A stretch of DNA of 64,000 nt from Nitrospira sp. (lineage in GTDB: Bacteria; Nitrospirota; Nitrospiria; Nitrospirales; Nitrospiraceae), in contig VGXE01000009.1 of NCBI GenBank assembly GCA_016873455.1, forward strand, positions 1 to 64,000. Direction: 5' to 3'. The notes beneath the pieces are model-generated. The model had not been told where the DNA came from. It ran no database searches and saw nothing but the letters and a program-made list of their open reading frames with translations. Each line of letters starts with the position of its first letter. Within the stretch, counting starts at the first letter, position 1. Positions 1 through 6,747 of the stretch are shown piece by piece. Made by a program: the position numbers and the translations under genes.

Positions 1-128
1 ACCGGCTCGATCACCATCACCAATTCCGCCCACGGCACCACGCGATGCATCTCATCGAGGAACCGTTCCCGGCGGGTGGATTTGCGATACTGCTCGAAGG
101 GGACTTCGGCAAAGGTCTGTTGGTGCAT
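1..128 (-). CDS. IS5-like transposase, N-terminal fragment (runs off window start)
   Basis: Reading leftward from an ATG at 126-128, an uninterrupted frame begins MHQQTFAEVPFEQYRK and continues with a region rich in R, E, F and L up to position 1. This matches the N-terminus typical of IS5-family DDE transposases (the conserved SFAEYE-type opening followed by the R-R-E-x-F-L-x-x-M segment). The catalytic residues lie outside the window, so activity cannot be judged. The gene sits just inside a terminal inverted repeat at 177-197, the expected arrangement for a one-gene IS. The family call rests on remembered sequence character. Confidence 0.75.
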   Translation of the reverse strand, partial: MHQQTFAEVPFEQYRKSTRRERFLDEMHRVVPWAELVMVIEP

Positions 129-197
129 GGATGCGCCTCCCGTGCAGTGCTGCATTTCTCATAGCACATCACCAACGGGGAATAAATCAGACCTTCC
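1..197 (-). mobile_element. End of an IS5-family insertion sequence
   Basis: The transposase start at 128 is followed outward by about 50 bases and then a terminal sequence that reads GGAAGGTCTGATTTATT on the minus strand (181-197), like IS5-group ends. It is followed immediately by CTAG at 198-201, which matches the YTAR target preferred by this group. The other end, and the second CTAG copy, would lie left of the window. The element ends about 50 bases upstream of the DUF104/PIN toxin pair. Confidence 0.65.
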
Positions 198-250
198 CTA
201 GGCTACCGTCAGTTGCTGCATCTGCTCTTCCTTGTCGAGGAGGCAATCCG

Positions 251-457
251 ATGCCTAAAGTTATCCACGCTATTTACGAAAATGGTGTGTTCAAGCCGGT
301 GGGGAAGGTCGACCTACGGGAGCACCAACAGGTGGAACTCGTCCTGAGCGAGAAGTCGAGCGCCACGCAACGTACCCAGGGGATCTTGAAAGGCCTGGAC
401 GATGCCGCCATCCATGACATTGCCCTTTCGCCTGACTTCCTACCTGAAGAATCGTGA
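251..457 (+). CDS. DUF104 (AF2212-like) putative antitoxin
   Basis: This 68-residue protein opens MPKVIHAIYENGVFKPVGKV, the signature beginning of the DUF104/UPF0165 family: a short beta-strand protein found as antitoxin partner of PIN-domain toxins. The ATG at 251 is preferred over an upstream in-frame start because GAGGAGG at 237-243 gives a strong, well-spaced ribosome site and the homology begins at this Met. The stop overlaps the GTG start of the following PIN gene (GTGA), so the two are translationally coupled. I infer that it neutralises that toxin. Confidence 0.85.
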   Translation: MPKVIHAIYENGVFKPVGKVDLREHQQVELVLSEKSSATQRTQGILKGLDDAAIHDIALSPDFLPEES

Positions 458-960
458 CATCCTCGCTCGCAGATGTGGCGCACGGCACGCGTGTATTTAT
501 CGATGCCAATATCTTCGTGTACCATTTCAGTGCTGATTCAGGACTCAACTTGGCCTGTACCGGCTTTCTTGCCAGCGTTGAACAAGGCCGACTGATTGGC
601 ATCACCTCAGCAGCAGTGGTTCAGGAAACATCCCACCGCGTGATGATGGCAGAAGCCCTGTTGCGCTGTCCGCACGTCAAGGGGAAAGATCTCGTTAGAC
701 ACTTAAAAACCCATCCCAACATCGTCAAGGCCTTGCGACTTAATCAAGAGATTGCCTCAATCATTGCCTCGCTGAACATCGAGATTCTTCCCATCAGTGC
801 TGGGCTGATCGAGCGAAGCCGACAGATGAAAACCCGATACGGGTTTCTCTCAAATGATGCGCTCACCCTGCAGGTCATGACGGATCTTGGGATTCTCGCC
901 ATCGCCACCAACGACTCGGATTTTGAACGGGTCGACGCCATTACCGTGTACAAGCCCTGA
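454..960 (+). CDS. PIN-domain ribonuclease toxin (VapC-like)
   Basis: The 168-residue product has the PIN fold landmarks: an N-terminal strand ending in an acidic residue (VFIDANIFVYHF, Asp17), a central acidic region, and a C-terminal ATNDSDF segment with the late metal-binding Asp residues. PIN toxins are Mg-dependent RNases that cleave tRNA or rRNA when freed from their antitoxin. The GTG start overlaps the stop of the DUF104 antitoxin. It is longer than the usual 130-140 residues, with a helical insertion in the middle. The target RNA cannot be read from the sequence. Confidence 0.85.
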   Translation: MTSSLADVAHGTRVFIDANIFVYHFSADSGLNLACTGFLASVEQGRLIGITSAAVVQETSHRVMMAEALLRCPHVKGKDLVRHLKTHPNIVKALRLNQEIASIIASLNIEILPISAGLIERSRQMKTRYGFLSNDALTLQVMTDLGILAIATNDSDFERVDAITVYKP

Positions 961-1002
961 GCGAGCCCACCGCACGTGTGGGTTATACACCCTCTCCCAA
1001 CT

Positions 1003-1029
1003 GTTGCTCACGGATGCGACAGATGAGGC
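1003..1029 (+). repeat. Short direct repeat, copy 1
   Basis: A 27-base stretch (gttgctcacggatgcgacag onward) recurs in the same orientation at 2824-2850 with only two or three differences. A more diverged copy lies near 5004-5035. Copies 1 and 2 bracket the PepSY-exbB-exbD module. No coding role is evident. Confidence 0.6.
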
Positions 1030-1058
1030 TCGATAACATCGGACACAAGCGAGCAACG

Positions 1059-1433
1059 TCATAACTTGACCACTTCCAAACTCACCTGGTGAAACCCGAG
1101 GCCTCGGATTTCATCCACGAGGCTGACGAACCGTTCCAGCAACGTCACCCGGTCGGCCCGAACGACGACCGGCGAGTCCTTCTGATAGGTCTGGAGTCGT
1201 GATAACAGTCCGCCTTCTTCCACCGCCCGATCGTTGAGAAACAGATCTCCCTCCGCAGTGAGCGTGACCACGATCGGCGCCCCTTGTCGGGCGCTGGTTT
1301 CCTTCGCCTTGGCCAGACTGACCGGCACCTGTCCGGTTGAGATGAAGGTGGCCGTCGTCAGCACAATCACCAGCAAGACCAACATCACATCGACGAGCGG
1401 AATCACATTGATCTGATTGAGGTCACGCTCCAT
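1059..1433 (-). CDS. exbD: ExbD/TolR-type biopolymer transport protein
   Basis: The 124-residue protein has the ExbD layout: a short cytoplasmic N-terminus, one membrane helix carrying the conserved Asp in NVIPLVDVMLVLLVIV, and a periplasmic domain with the VTLTAEGDLFLNDR and VVVRAD segments. With ExbB it forms the inner-membrane proton channel that energises TonB. The ATG at 1433 gives MERDLNQINVIPL, the usual family start; a longer in-frame reading would extend into exbB. The start overlaps the exbB stop by 11 bases, so the genes are coupled. No tonB is directly adjacent; two lie 4.4-11 kb away on the same strand. Confidence 0.93.
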   Translation of the reverse strand: MERDLNQINVIPLVDVMLVLLVIVLTTATFISTGQVPVSLAKAKETSARQGAPIVVTLTAEGDLFLNDRAVEEGGLLSRLQTYQKDSPVVVRADRVTLLERFVSLVDEIRGLGFHQVSLEVVKL

Positions 1434-1848
1434 GCTGCACCTTGTACATGGTGAGCAGTTCCGTGACCCGGCGACGCAGTACATTGTTCATCACGACACA
1501 GGGAATCGCGACGAGCAAGCCCACCGCCGTGGCCTTGAGGGCGAGGCTCAACCCGACCATGATCGAACTGACGGCCAAAGCCCCGGTCGTCCCCATCATA
1601 TGAAACGTGAGCATGATGCCCAGCACGGTGCCTAAGAGGCCGATGTACGGCGCGTTGGCCGCAATCGTCCCGATGATGACCAACCGCTTCGTCAGCGCGA
1701 TTTCATACCCCTGCAATTGAGGATATTCGGCGGGGTTGACCTGGCTATAAAATCTCCAGCGCTCGACGGCTACGATCACAGCCCAAAGTCCAAGTATCCC
1801 CAATAACCCGATCACCCCGTAATCCACCGCGTATTTCAAATTCTCCAT
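1423..1848 (-). CDS. exbB: ExbB/MotA/TolQ-type proton channel protein
   Basis: Three membrane segments are visible in about 141 residues: one near the N-terminus, then the paired helices around APYIGLLGTVLGIMLTFHMM and ALKATAVGLLVAIPCVVMNN, which are the hallmark MotA/TolQ/ExbB motif. The protein is on the short side of the family. The start at 1848 (MENLKYAV) follows a GGAAGGG site; an upstream in-frame start at 1902 would add a non-conserved tail. It overlaps exbD and lies 57 bases after the PepSY gene, so the three probably form one transcript powering the TonB systems to the right. Confidence 0.92.
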   Translation of the reverse strand: MENLKYAVDYGVIGLLGILGLWAVIVAVERWRFYSQVNPAEYPQLQGYEIALTKRLVIIGTIAANAPYIGLLGTVLGIMLTFHMMGTTGALAVSSIMVGLSLALKATAVGLLVAIPCVVMNNVLRRRVTELLTMYKVQHGA

Positions 1849-1905
1849 GTTCTCGCTGCCCTTCCCTTCGATATAGTCTATTTCTACCCCTCGTACTCTC
1901 AAGAT

Positions 1906-2769
1906 TCATATTGTCGCGACACGACGGCTTGCGGCCACGAGCCGCGACCGCCGTTTCTTCCACCAGAGATAGACCCCGGTGATCGAGAGCATCGTCACCA
2001 CCAGGCCCAGCAGGCACACGAAAATCCGGTACGGCAGACCGAACACATTGGCCATATGCAACGCATACAGCCAGTTGCTGATGGTATTACCGGTGTACTG
2101 GCCACTGGGGAATAGCGCTAACTTCAGCGCGCCGGTATCGGCGTCGAAGAAGACTTGCGTGGTGTAGCGGCGTGGACGGTCGTCGATTTCCCGATTGCTT
2201 TCCACTTGATATTGGTACACGCCAAGACTGTGATCAAATCGCAGAGCCACCGGTCGCTTCACAAGAAAACCATGTTGAGCAGCCTGTTCTGCGATCAACC
2301 GATCACCGACCGACTGCGCCTCGATCCAGCTCAGGCTGTGCGTGTCACTGGGATGCTGGAGTGGATGCAGTTCGGCCCAGACCGGGTGGTATTCGAACAT
2401 CGCCCGGGTGGTCCAGGTGTAGACCGTATCCCAGAGGTTCATGTACACACTGGACCAGGCGAAGATCAGCAACAGCACCCAGGTCCACAATCCCCCGGCC
2501 CGATGGAGATCGAAGTTCAGACGATAGGTACTGGCAGTCCACTTGACCATCCAAGCGGGCTGCCAGCGCTGCCACCAACTCCGGCCACCCTGTCCTTCTC
2601 CAGTATGCACCCCGCCAGCTTGCTGACGCCATGCGGGGAACGTGAGATACAGGCCGACAAAACAATCCACGGTCCAGACCAGAGCGCAGATGCCCAACAG
2701 TAGACGGCGGGAAAGAGCAACAGCGCCGTCAGAATTTTCCAGTTCAGAGCCCGCATGCAAACCTACCAC
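1906..2769 (-). CDS. PepSY-associated TM protein, N-terminally truncated (possible pseudogene)
   Basis: From about residue 28 onward the protein matches the C-terminal two thirds of PepSY-TM (PiuB-like) membrane proteins. It has a helix ALVWTVDCFVGLYLTFPAW, a second helix after NFDLHRAGGLWTWVLLLIFA, a periplasmic PepSY-like region with the DADTGALKLALFPSGQYTGN segment, and a last helix ending in YLWWKKRRSR. Full-length relatives are 370-500 residues and begin with another helix and periplasmic domain that are missing; the first 25 residues look random. These proteins commonly accompany TonB receptors for iron or copper. Either the gene lost its 5' end or a short form is used. It lies upstream of exbB on the same strand. 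Confidence 0.7.
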   Translation of the reverse strand: MVGLHAGSELENSDGAVALSRRLLLGICALVWTVDCFVGLYLTFPAWRQQAGGVHTGEGQGGRSWWQRWQPAWMVKWTASTYRLNFDLHRAGGLWTWVLLLIFAWSSVYMNLWDTVYTWTTRAMFEYHPVWAELHPLQHPSDTHSLSWIEAQSVGDRLIAEQAAQHGFLVKRPVALRFDHSLGVYQYQVESNREIDDRPRRYTTQVFFDADTGALKLALFPSGQYTGNTISNWLYALHMANVFGLPYRIFVCLLGLVVTMLSITGVYLWWKKRRSRLVAASRRVATI

Positions 2770-2823
2770 GACAAATATCGGGTTATGTGAATACCAAACC
2801 AGGAAAGACCCTGTCTACCAACC

Positions 2824-2850
2824 GTTGCTCACGGATGCTACAGATAAGGC
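2824..2850 (+). repeat. Short direct repeat, copy 2
   Basis: Same 27-base sequence as at 1003-1029, same orientation (gttgctcacggatgctacag onward). It lies just upstream of the truncated PepSY gene, so the two copies flank the whole module. Confidence 0.6.
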
Positions 2851-2975
2851 CCGAAGAATGGTCAGTTGCCGGTGGCTGGCCGCGTTGAATGACGACCGAC
2901 CCCGGCAGGGAAGTAGGTCTTTATCTTTGGCCACTGTCCATCGGCACTGTGCGAACGCCGCGCGGTTGCATCCGT

Positions 2976-3034
2976 TTGACGAGCCATACGTCACGCGCTA
3001 TACTGTGCATCTCTACGATGCATCTATGATGCAT
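2976..3034 (+). promoter_or_regulatory. Sigma-70 promoter and palindromic operator of the VapBC-like pair
   Basis: TTGACG at 2976-2981 and TATACT at 2999-3004 are separated by exactly 17 bases, a near-ideal housekeeping promoter. Directly downstream lie a perfect palindrome GATGCATC at 3017-3024 and a second GATGCAT at 3028-3034, with a weaker TGTGCATC at 3005-3012. Repeated palindromes over the transcription start are where RHH antitoxin-toxin complexes usually bind, so autorepression is likely. The ribosome site GGAGG at 3035-3039 follows directly. Confidence 0.7.
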
Positions 3035-3047
3035 GGAGGATGATCCC

Positions 3048-3308
3048 ATGAAAGCGATTACGTTACGAAACCTTCCCCCCGAGGTCGCTCGTACCGTTCA
3101 ACGGCGGGCGAAACAGAAGAAGACCAGCATGAACAAGGCGGTCATCGATCTCTTGGAAGAGTCGACCGGCACGAGCGCACACACCCCTGAACCGGTTCGC
3201 TACCATGATCTGGACCACCTTGCGGGTACCTGGACGGAGAAAGAAGCCGCCGCGTTTGAAACGCTGATCACTGAACAACGCAGGATCGATCCGGAACTCT
3301 GGAAATGA
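3048..3308 (+). CDS. Ribbon-helix-helix antitoxin (FitA/VapB-like)
   Basis: An 86-residue protein beginning MKAITLRNLPPEVARTVQRR, the beta strand and first helix of a ribbon-helix-helix DNA-binding domain, followed by the second helix MNKAVIDLLEES. The C-terminal half (HDLDHLAGTWTEKEAAAFE) is the toxin-wrapping tail seen in FitA-type antitoxins. The ATG at 3048 is chosen because GGAGG lies eight bases upstream and the RHH starts at that Met. Its stop overlaps the PIN toxin start (ATGA). It should bind its own promoter at the palindromes upstream. Confidence 0.88.
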   Translation: MKAITLRNLPPEVARTVQRRAKQKKTSMNKAVIDLLEESTGTSAHTPEPVRYHDLDHLAGTWTEKEAAAFETLITEQRRIDPELWK

Positions 3309-3712
3309 CTCGGCTGCTGCTGGATAGCTCCGCCTACATTGCGTTCAAGAAACGACATCCCGAGGTGATCGAGATCCTGCAGCAAGCCGATTTGATCTTC
3401 CTCTGCCCGATCGTCCTCGGCGAGCTCCGTGCCGGCTTTCTCCAAGGTACGAAACGTGACGCCAACGAGCGCGAGCTGCGACTTTTTCTGGAATCCTCTC
3501 GAGTCAAAATGCTGGTCTTGGATGAAGAAACCTCGGAGCGCTATGCCGTCATTCATGTGGGGCTCAAACAGGCCGGCACCCCGATCGGCATCAACGATGT
3601 CTGGATCGCCGCATGCGCCATGCAGCACGGACTCCCGGTCCTCACGTCTGATCGCGATTTTCACAGGATTCCGCAGATCATCGTCCGTCAGTTTTCAGGA
3701 CTGACGGCCTAA
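3305..3712 (+). CDS. PIN-domain toxin (VapC/FitB-like)
   Basis: The 135-residue protein is of normal VapC length and shows the four acidic positions of the PIN active site: LLLDSSAYIAF (Asp7), the VLGELRAGF glutamate, INDVWIAACA, and the late SDRDF pair. It should be a Mg-dependent endoribonuclease restrained by the RHH protein encoded just upstream with a four-base overlap. This is a second, unrelated toxin-antitoxin pair within 3 kb of the first, and the two bracket the exbBD module. Confidence 0.92.
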   Translation: MTRLLLDSSAYIAFKKRHPEVIEILQQADLIFLCPIVLGELRAGFLQGTKRDANERELRLFLESSRVKMLVLDEETSERYAVIHVGLKQAGTPIGINDVWIAACAMQHGLPVLTSDRDFHRIPQIIVRQFSGLTA

Positions 3713-4054
3713 CCCCCTCTTCCCAAGCCGGCCCTATGCAGGAAACTTGAGTACCGAAAAGGGGTCAGGTTGAATACCCTGCCTCCCCATACAAAAGAAA
3801 GCGACGGTATCCACTGCTGTATCAGCCTGTATGGTTCATCACGGTTCTTCGCCCCTTCAACCCCGCTCAGGCTCGGCTCCGAGCGAGGCCAAGGGGTCGT
3901 AGGACAAGATACGAGCGACGTAGAACGGAACGGCGGATCGGCGATTGCAGCAGAAGCGCACCGAATAATGCAAGCTGGGAGGGAGACATCAACGCACGCC
4001 CGCGCTACCGAATTACGGCTTTCGGAGGACTCGGTTTTTCCGCGCCCCGAAGGG

Positions 4055-4091
4055 CCGGAGAATCGGCGGGAGGCAACCCCCGATTCTCCGG
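4055..4091. repeat. Strong hairpin with GGGAGGCA apex (relative of the tandem-hairpin element)
   Basis: Twelve bases at 4055-4066 (CCGGAGAATCGG) pair perfectly with 4080-4091. GGG at 4068-4070 can then pair with CCC at 4077-4079, leaving an AGGCAA loop. The apical sequence CGGGAGGCA is the same as in hairpin 1 of copies A and B while the stem sequence differs, the pattern expected of a conserved structured RNA. No U-tract follows on either strand, so it is not a typical intrinsic terminator. Confidence 0.6.
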
Positions 4092-4159
4092 ACAGGCCTG
4101 GGAGAAGAGTGCGCAACTGCCAGACCTGGTTCCCACGACTTCTGACGTCGCTTCATACT

Positions 4160-4240
4160 TAAGGAGCCGGGGCGGAGGCCGACGGAGGTGCCGCCTGCGC
4201 CCCGGTTCGGTCCGAGTGAGGGGCGGCTCGACTCGGACAG
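4160..4240 (-). repeat. Tandem-hairpin element, copy C
   Basis: Hairpin 2: CCGGGGCG (4167-4174) pairs with CGCCCCGG (4198-4205), and after one mismatch AGGC pairs with GCCT; the loop contains GGAGG. Hairpin 1: GTCCGAG (4210-4216) pairs with CTCGGAC (4232-4238). Same order and stem-1 sequence as copies A and B. Unlike those, no clear gene follows on the minus strand. Confidence 0.6.
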
Positions 4241-4406
4241 CAATATCTCCATAACATTCTTGGCTATCGATTCTTTTTTCGCCTCATGTTCCTCCCTCGT
4301 CCTGTCGCTTTCCGCTGCGAGGACACCTACTTCTTCACCTCTGCGCTACAGCGCATACAGAACAGCACTCACGCCTGTCTGTTCCATCACACGCTCTCTA
4401 CAATTA

Positions 4407-4769
4407 TCATCCTTCAGAATGACGGCCCCCTCGATCCACCCAAGCGCGGCATCCGATGCCGGAGCTGATGGCACCTTCCACTGAAGCAATGAGTTGCTCT
4501 GGCGAGGTGCGCGCACGGTCATACTGCACGAGCACCGTGCCATGATCGTTCAAGAACTTGATCTGATCCACGGGGTGATATTCACGGAGGGCCGCTTCGA
4601 CACGGTGAGGAAGATATTCGCAGAACCGTCCTCCAATCTGCACAATCACCTGGCCAAGATTCCCCGAGATGGGTGCCGACGGCACTGGCACAACCTGTTC
4701 CGCAAGACCAACAGCCGGCAGCATGACCATGATCGACAGCAACACACCTGTGACATCGCGTGTATTCAT
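4407..4769 (-). CDS. Exported HMA-like (heavy-metal-associated fold) protein
   Basis: A 120-residue protein with a signal peptide (MNTRDVTGVLLSIMVMLPAVGLAEQ). It is followed by a region that reads like an HMA domain: strand QVIVQIGGRFC, helix EYLPHRVEAALREY, strand QIKFLNDHGTVLVQYD, helix SPEQLIASVEGAI. The metal-binding CxxC of MerP/CopZ is reduced to a single Cys50 (GGRFCEYL), with another Cys near the end in GIGCRAW. I infer a periplasmic metal-binding or structural protein of the metal locus. Tandem-hairpin copy B lies immediately upstream, and a GGAAGGGGAG site precedes the ATG. The fold assignment is from pattern only. Confidence 0.6.
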   Translation of the reverse strand: MNTRDVTGVLLSIMVMLPAVGLAEQVVPVPSAPISGNLGQVIVQIGGRFCEYLPHRVEAALREYHPVDQIKFLNDHGTVLVQYDRARTSPEQLIASVEGAISSGIGCRAWVDRGGRHSEG

Positions 4770-4843
4770 ACGGCTCCCCTTCCGCAGATAGGAATCGACT
4801 CTTTCTTGTCATGCCTCTCGATCACGAAATCCTAATAGGTCAA

Positions 4844-4916
4844 GTGCGGGGCGAAGGAGGAGGCAACAACCTTCGCCCCACGCTTGGTCCGAGCGGGAGG
4901 CACCGACTCGGACGAG
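4844..4916 (-). repeat. Tandem-hairpin element, copy B
   Basis: On the minus strand, hairpin 1 comes first: GTCCGAG/CTCGGAC arms at 4907-4913 and 4887-4893, extended by CGG/CCG, leave a six-base apex that reads GAGGCA on the plus strand. Hairpin 2 follows: a perfect 10-base stem GGGGCGAAGG (4848-4857) with CCTTCGCCCC (4870-4879), plus-strand loop AGGAGGCAACAA. It lies 75 bases upstream of the HMA-like gene. On the minus transcript both apices show CCUCC. Confidence 0.7.
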
Positions 4917-5055
4917 ACATCACTTGGAGATATGGGAGCCTGCCCTGAATCTCATCATAGCAATCACGTCTATACGGCATACCCGGGAACGTGTCTACCG
5001 ACTCCTGCTCACCGCTGCTACACATTGTTCGGCGTACACCGAAAGATCTGTCATA

Positions 5056-5307
5056 CTAGGAATGCTCTGCTCTCACAAATATTCTGGACACATCGCGCTC
5101 ATTGCCTTCAATTAAGCCAACGACAGACTCGCGAAAGATTCGCAAACTGCCCTTCCCAATCTTGGTCCCGCGTAGCCGCCCTTCTTCCACCCATCGATAG
5201 ATCGTCCAGCGGCTGACTGCAAGCACCTCGGCCGCTTCTTCGACTCGGAACAACGTCTTTGGCATGGCCCCTATCAGCACCTTGTCTGATTCACTCGTCA
5301 AAGGCAT
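5056..5307 (-). CDS. Excisionase-family helix-turn-helix DNA-binding protein
   Basis: The 83-residue protein contains the MerR-like excisionase domain (HTH_17): LFRVEEAAEVLAVSRWTIYR followed by the wing WVEEGRLRGTKIGKGSLRIF and a final helix ESVVGLIE. Such proteins bind DNA as small regulators or recombination directionality factors. ATG 5307 is chosen for the GGAGA site eight bases upstream; an in-frame ATG at 5355 would add a non-conserved tail. No integrase is nearby, so a transcription-factor role in the metal locus is as likely as excision. Confidence 0.8.
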   Translation of the reverse strand: MPLTSESDKVLIGAMPKTLFRVEEAAEVLAVSRWTIYRWVEEGRLRGTKIGKGSLRIFRESVVGLIEGNERDVSRIFVRAEHS

Positions 5308-5484
5308 GGGGATCTCCTTGTTCTCCTCAGTCCATGAAATTGCGACTCTTTCCACAGCAATCCCTATCGCTAACTCAGACTTCGAATAGCCGCTTCCACC
5401 GGCACCACTCGTGGTGCTGGCGACACACCCTCCACCTCATGCTGCATCAGCACGAGTCTGAAGCGTGAACTGTTAGGCTATCGC

Positions 5485-5853
5485 TTATCCGAGCCTGACG
5501 AAGGAGGTCGATGGGGGGGCACGCGTGGGAACATGGGACACGTCTGCTGAATGAATGAATGGATAGGGAATGAGATCGGCTGAACTGGCAAGGTGTTCAG
5601 TAACAGCCGGAGAGGGCCCCATCGCGAGGACTGCATCGGCTGTCGCCTGGCACGCCCATGCGCAGAGTGCGTTCAGCCCTGATGATCCTTGCTCATCATG
5701 ATGGTGCTGCTGATGGTGAGAACGGTCCGCATACGCCGATGCACAACCGGGAACGATCACGAGCAGTGCGCTATAGATCAGCGTGACACACGCGATGAGA
5801 GCCATGCCATGGCGGGAAACACGCGACTGCATCATGAATTTCACTATCGTCAT
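5485..5853 (-). CDS. Small exported His-rich protein with LCAWAC motif (paralogue A)
   Basis: A 122-residue protein: a hydrophobic segment at about 16-40 (signal peptide or membrane anchor), a His cluster at 46-52 (HHQQHHH), then LCAWAC with Cys64 and Cys68. It shares only this arrangement with the proteins at 9376 and 12801. It starts seven bases after the tonB stop, so it is surely co-transcribed with tonB. His clusters plus paired Cys outside the cytoplasm suggest metal binding; copper is my inference. It may belong to the DUF2946-type group often found near copper-type TonB receptors, but I am not certain. The C-terminal third has no recognisable feature. Confidence 0.7.
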   Translation of the reverse strand: MTIVKFMMQSRVSRHGMALIACVTLIYSALLVIVPGCASAYADRSHHQQHHHDEQGSSGLNALCAWACQATADAVLAMGPSPAVTEHLASSADLIPYPFIHSADVSHVPTRAPPSTSFVRLG

Positions 5854-5859
5854 CGCCCC

Positions 5860-6690
5860 TCAATTGGCCAAGCTGTAGACGATCGGAAGACTGACCACGA
5901 TTTGCGGTTTGCCGATGGCATGCTTCATATGAAGCGGGCAGGCGAGCTTCACCGCCTCGATCGCCGCCTCATCGGGTGCGCGGTATCCTGAACTCTTCTG
6001 GACGAAGACCTCAGCTAAATATCCGTCAGATCGAATAACCGCCTTCACGATCACTTTCCCCTCATGGCCATTCATACGAGCTGAATTGGGGTAGCGCTTC
6101 AGTTCCGCCACCCGCTGCCACAGTGAGTCGGCCAACCACCGGTTATCCACCTTGGCATTGGACACCGGCTCGATAGACTTGGCCGCCTGCATCGGGACTT
6201 CCTCCGCAACCGGCGCGGTATCGGCGCTCGGTGAAGTCGGGGCTGGTGGACTGTCCTGTTGTGCAGACGGTGCGGGGGCCGCATACACGGTCGGTTCATA
6301 CGAGGGCACAGGAGCCGAAGCCACCACCGGTTCAGCATGCGTGACCGGCTCCGGCTCTCTCGCCTCTACGACCGGTTCGACCTTCGGCTCAATCGGCTCC
6401 ATAACCGGCTGAACCATCTGCATCGGCTGTCGTGGCTCCGTTCGTTGCACGACCGTCTCAGGCCTTGGCTTAACAGCCGGGGCAGGCTTCGCGACCGGTT
6501 CAACCTGCTTGGGCATCGGCTCCGGTTGAGTCGCTTGCACCAACGCGACCTCCCATGCGAAAAGTTTTTCCTTCACAACCGGCGTGATCTGCGTCAAAAA
6601 GGCAAACCCCAGAGCTACCGCCATCCCATGCACGGCGAGCGAAATGCCCCACGCCCAACCAAGAGTCCGCTGTTCAGCCGCAGATGTCAT
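5860..6690 (-). CDS. tonB: Energy transducer TonB (copy 1)
   Basis: The 276-residue protein has an N-terminal membrane anchor (WAWGISLAVHGMAVALGFAFL), a long Pro/Glu/Lys/Val-rich periplasmic spacer (EPEPMPKQVEPVAKPAPAVK-type repeats), and a C-terminal TonB domain beginning VAELKRYPNSARMNGHEGKV and ending in QKSSGYRAPDEAAIEAVK. It spans the periplasm to pull on the plug of an outer-membrane receptor using force from ExbBD. It follows the receptor gene on the same strand with 256 bases between, which hold tandem-hairpin copy A. A second TonB at 11552 is almost the same protein in the anchor, spacer and C-terminus, so one arose by recent duplication. Confidence 0.95.
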   Translation of the reverse strand: MTSAAEQRTLGWAWGISLAVHGMAVALGFAFLTQITPVVKEKLFAWEVALVQATQPEPMPKQVEPVAKPAPAVKPRPETVVQRTEPRQPMQMVQPVMEPIEPKVEPVVEAREPEPVTHAEPVVASAPVPSYEPTVYAAPAPSAQQDSPPAPTSPSADTAPVAEEVPMQAAKSIEPVSNAKVDNRWLADSLWQRVAELKRYPNSARMNGHEGKVIVKAVIRSDGYLAEVFVQKSSGYRAPDEAAIEAVKLACPLHMKHAIGKPQIVVSLPIVYSLAN

Positions 6691-6747
6691 GCGCTCCTTC
6701 CTTCGAATTACTCTCGTGCTGATATACTGCTCGCACAGTCGCTCACT

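Larger units (their letters stand above)
3713..4406. other. Non-coding spacer with hairpins
   Basis: No convincing gene: the open frames here have no recognisable domain and run through hairpins. It holds a region near 3860-3890 resembling the common palindrome with GCTCAGG/CCGAGC cores, the strong hairpin at 4055-4091 and tandem-hairpin element copy C at 4160-4240. The rest shows nothing I can identify. Confidence 0.5.

Noticed and set aside
2155-2703. Plus-strand frames of 124-182 codons opposite the PepSY gene
   Set aside because: The minus strand carries recognisable PepSY-TM helices; the plus frames are Pro/Arg-rich shadows.
3709-4162. Two overlapping open frames of about 130 codons on opposite strands
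   Set aside because: No domain; composition is low-complexity Ser/Arg and they run through hairpins, so the stretch is treated as non-coding.
4844-4916. tracrRNA-like tail (GGCACCGACTCGG) suggesting a CRISPR component
   Set aside because: The resemblance is a short chance match inside hairpin 1. There are no cas genes, repeats or spacers in the window.
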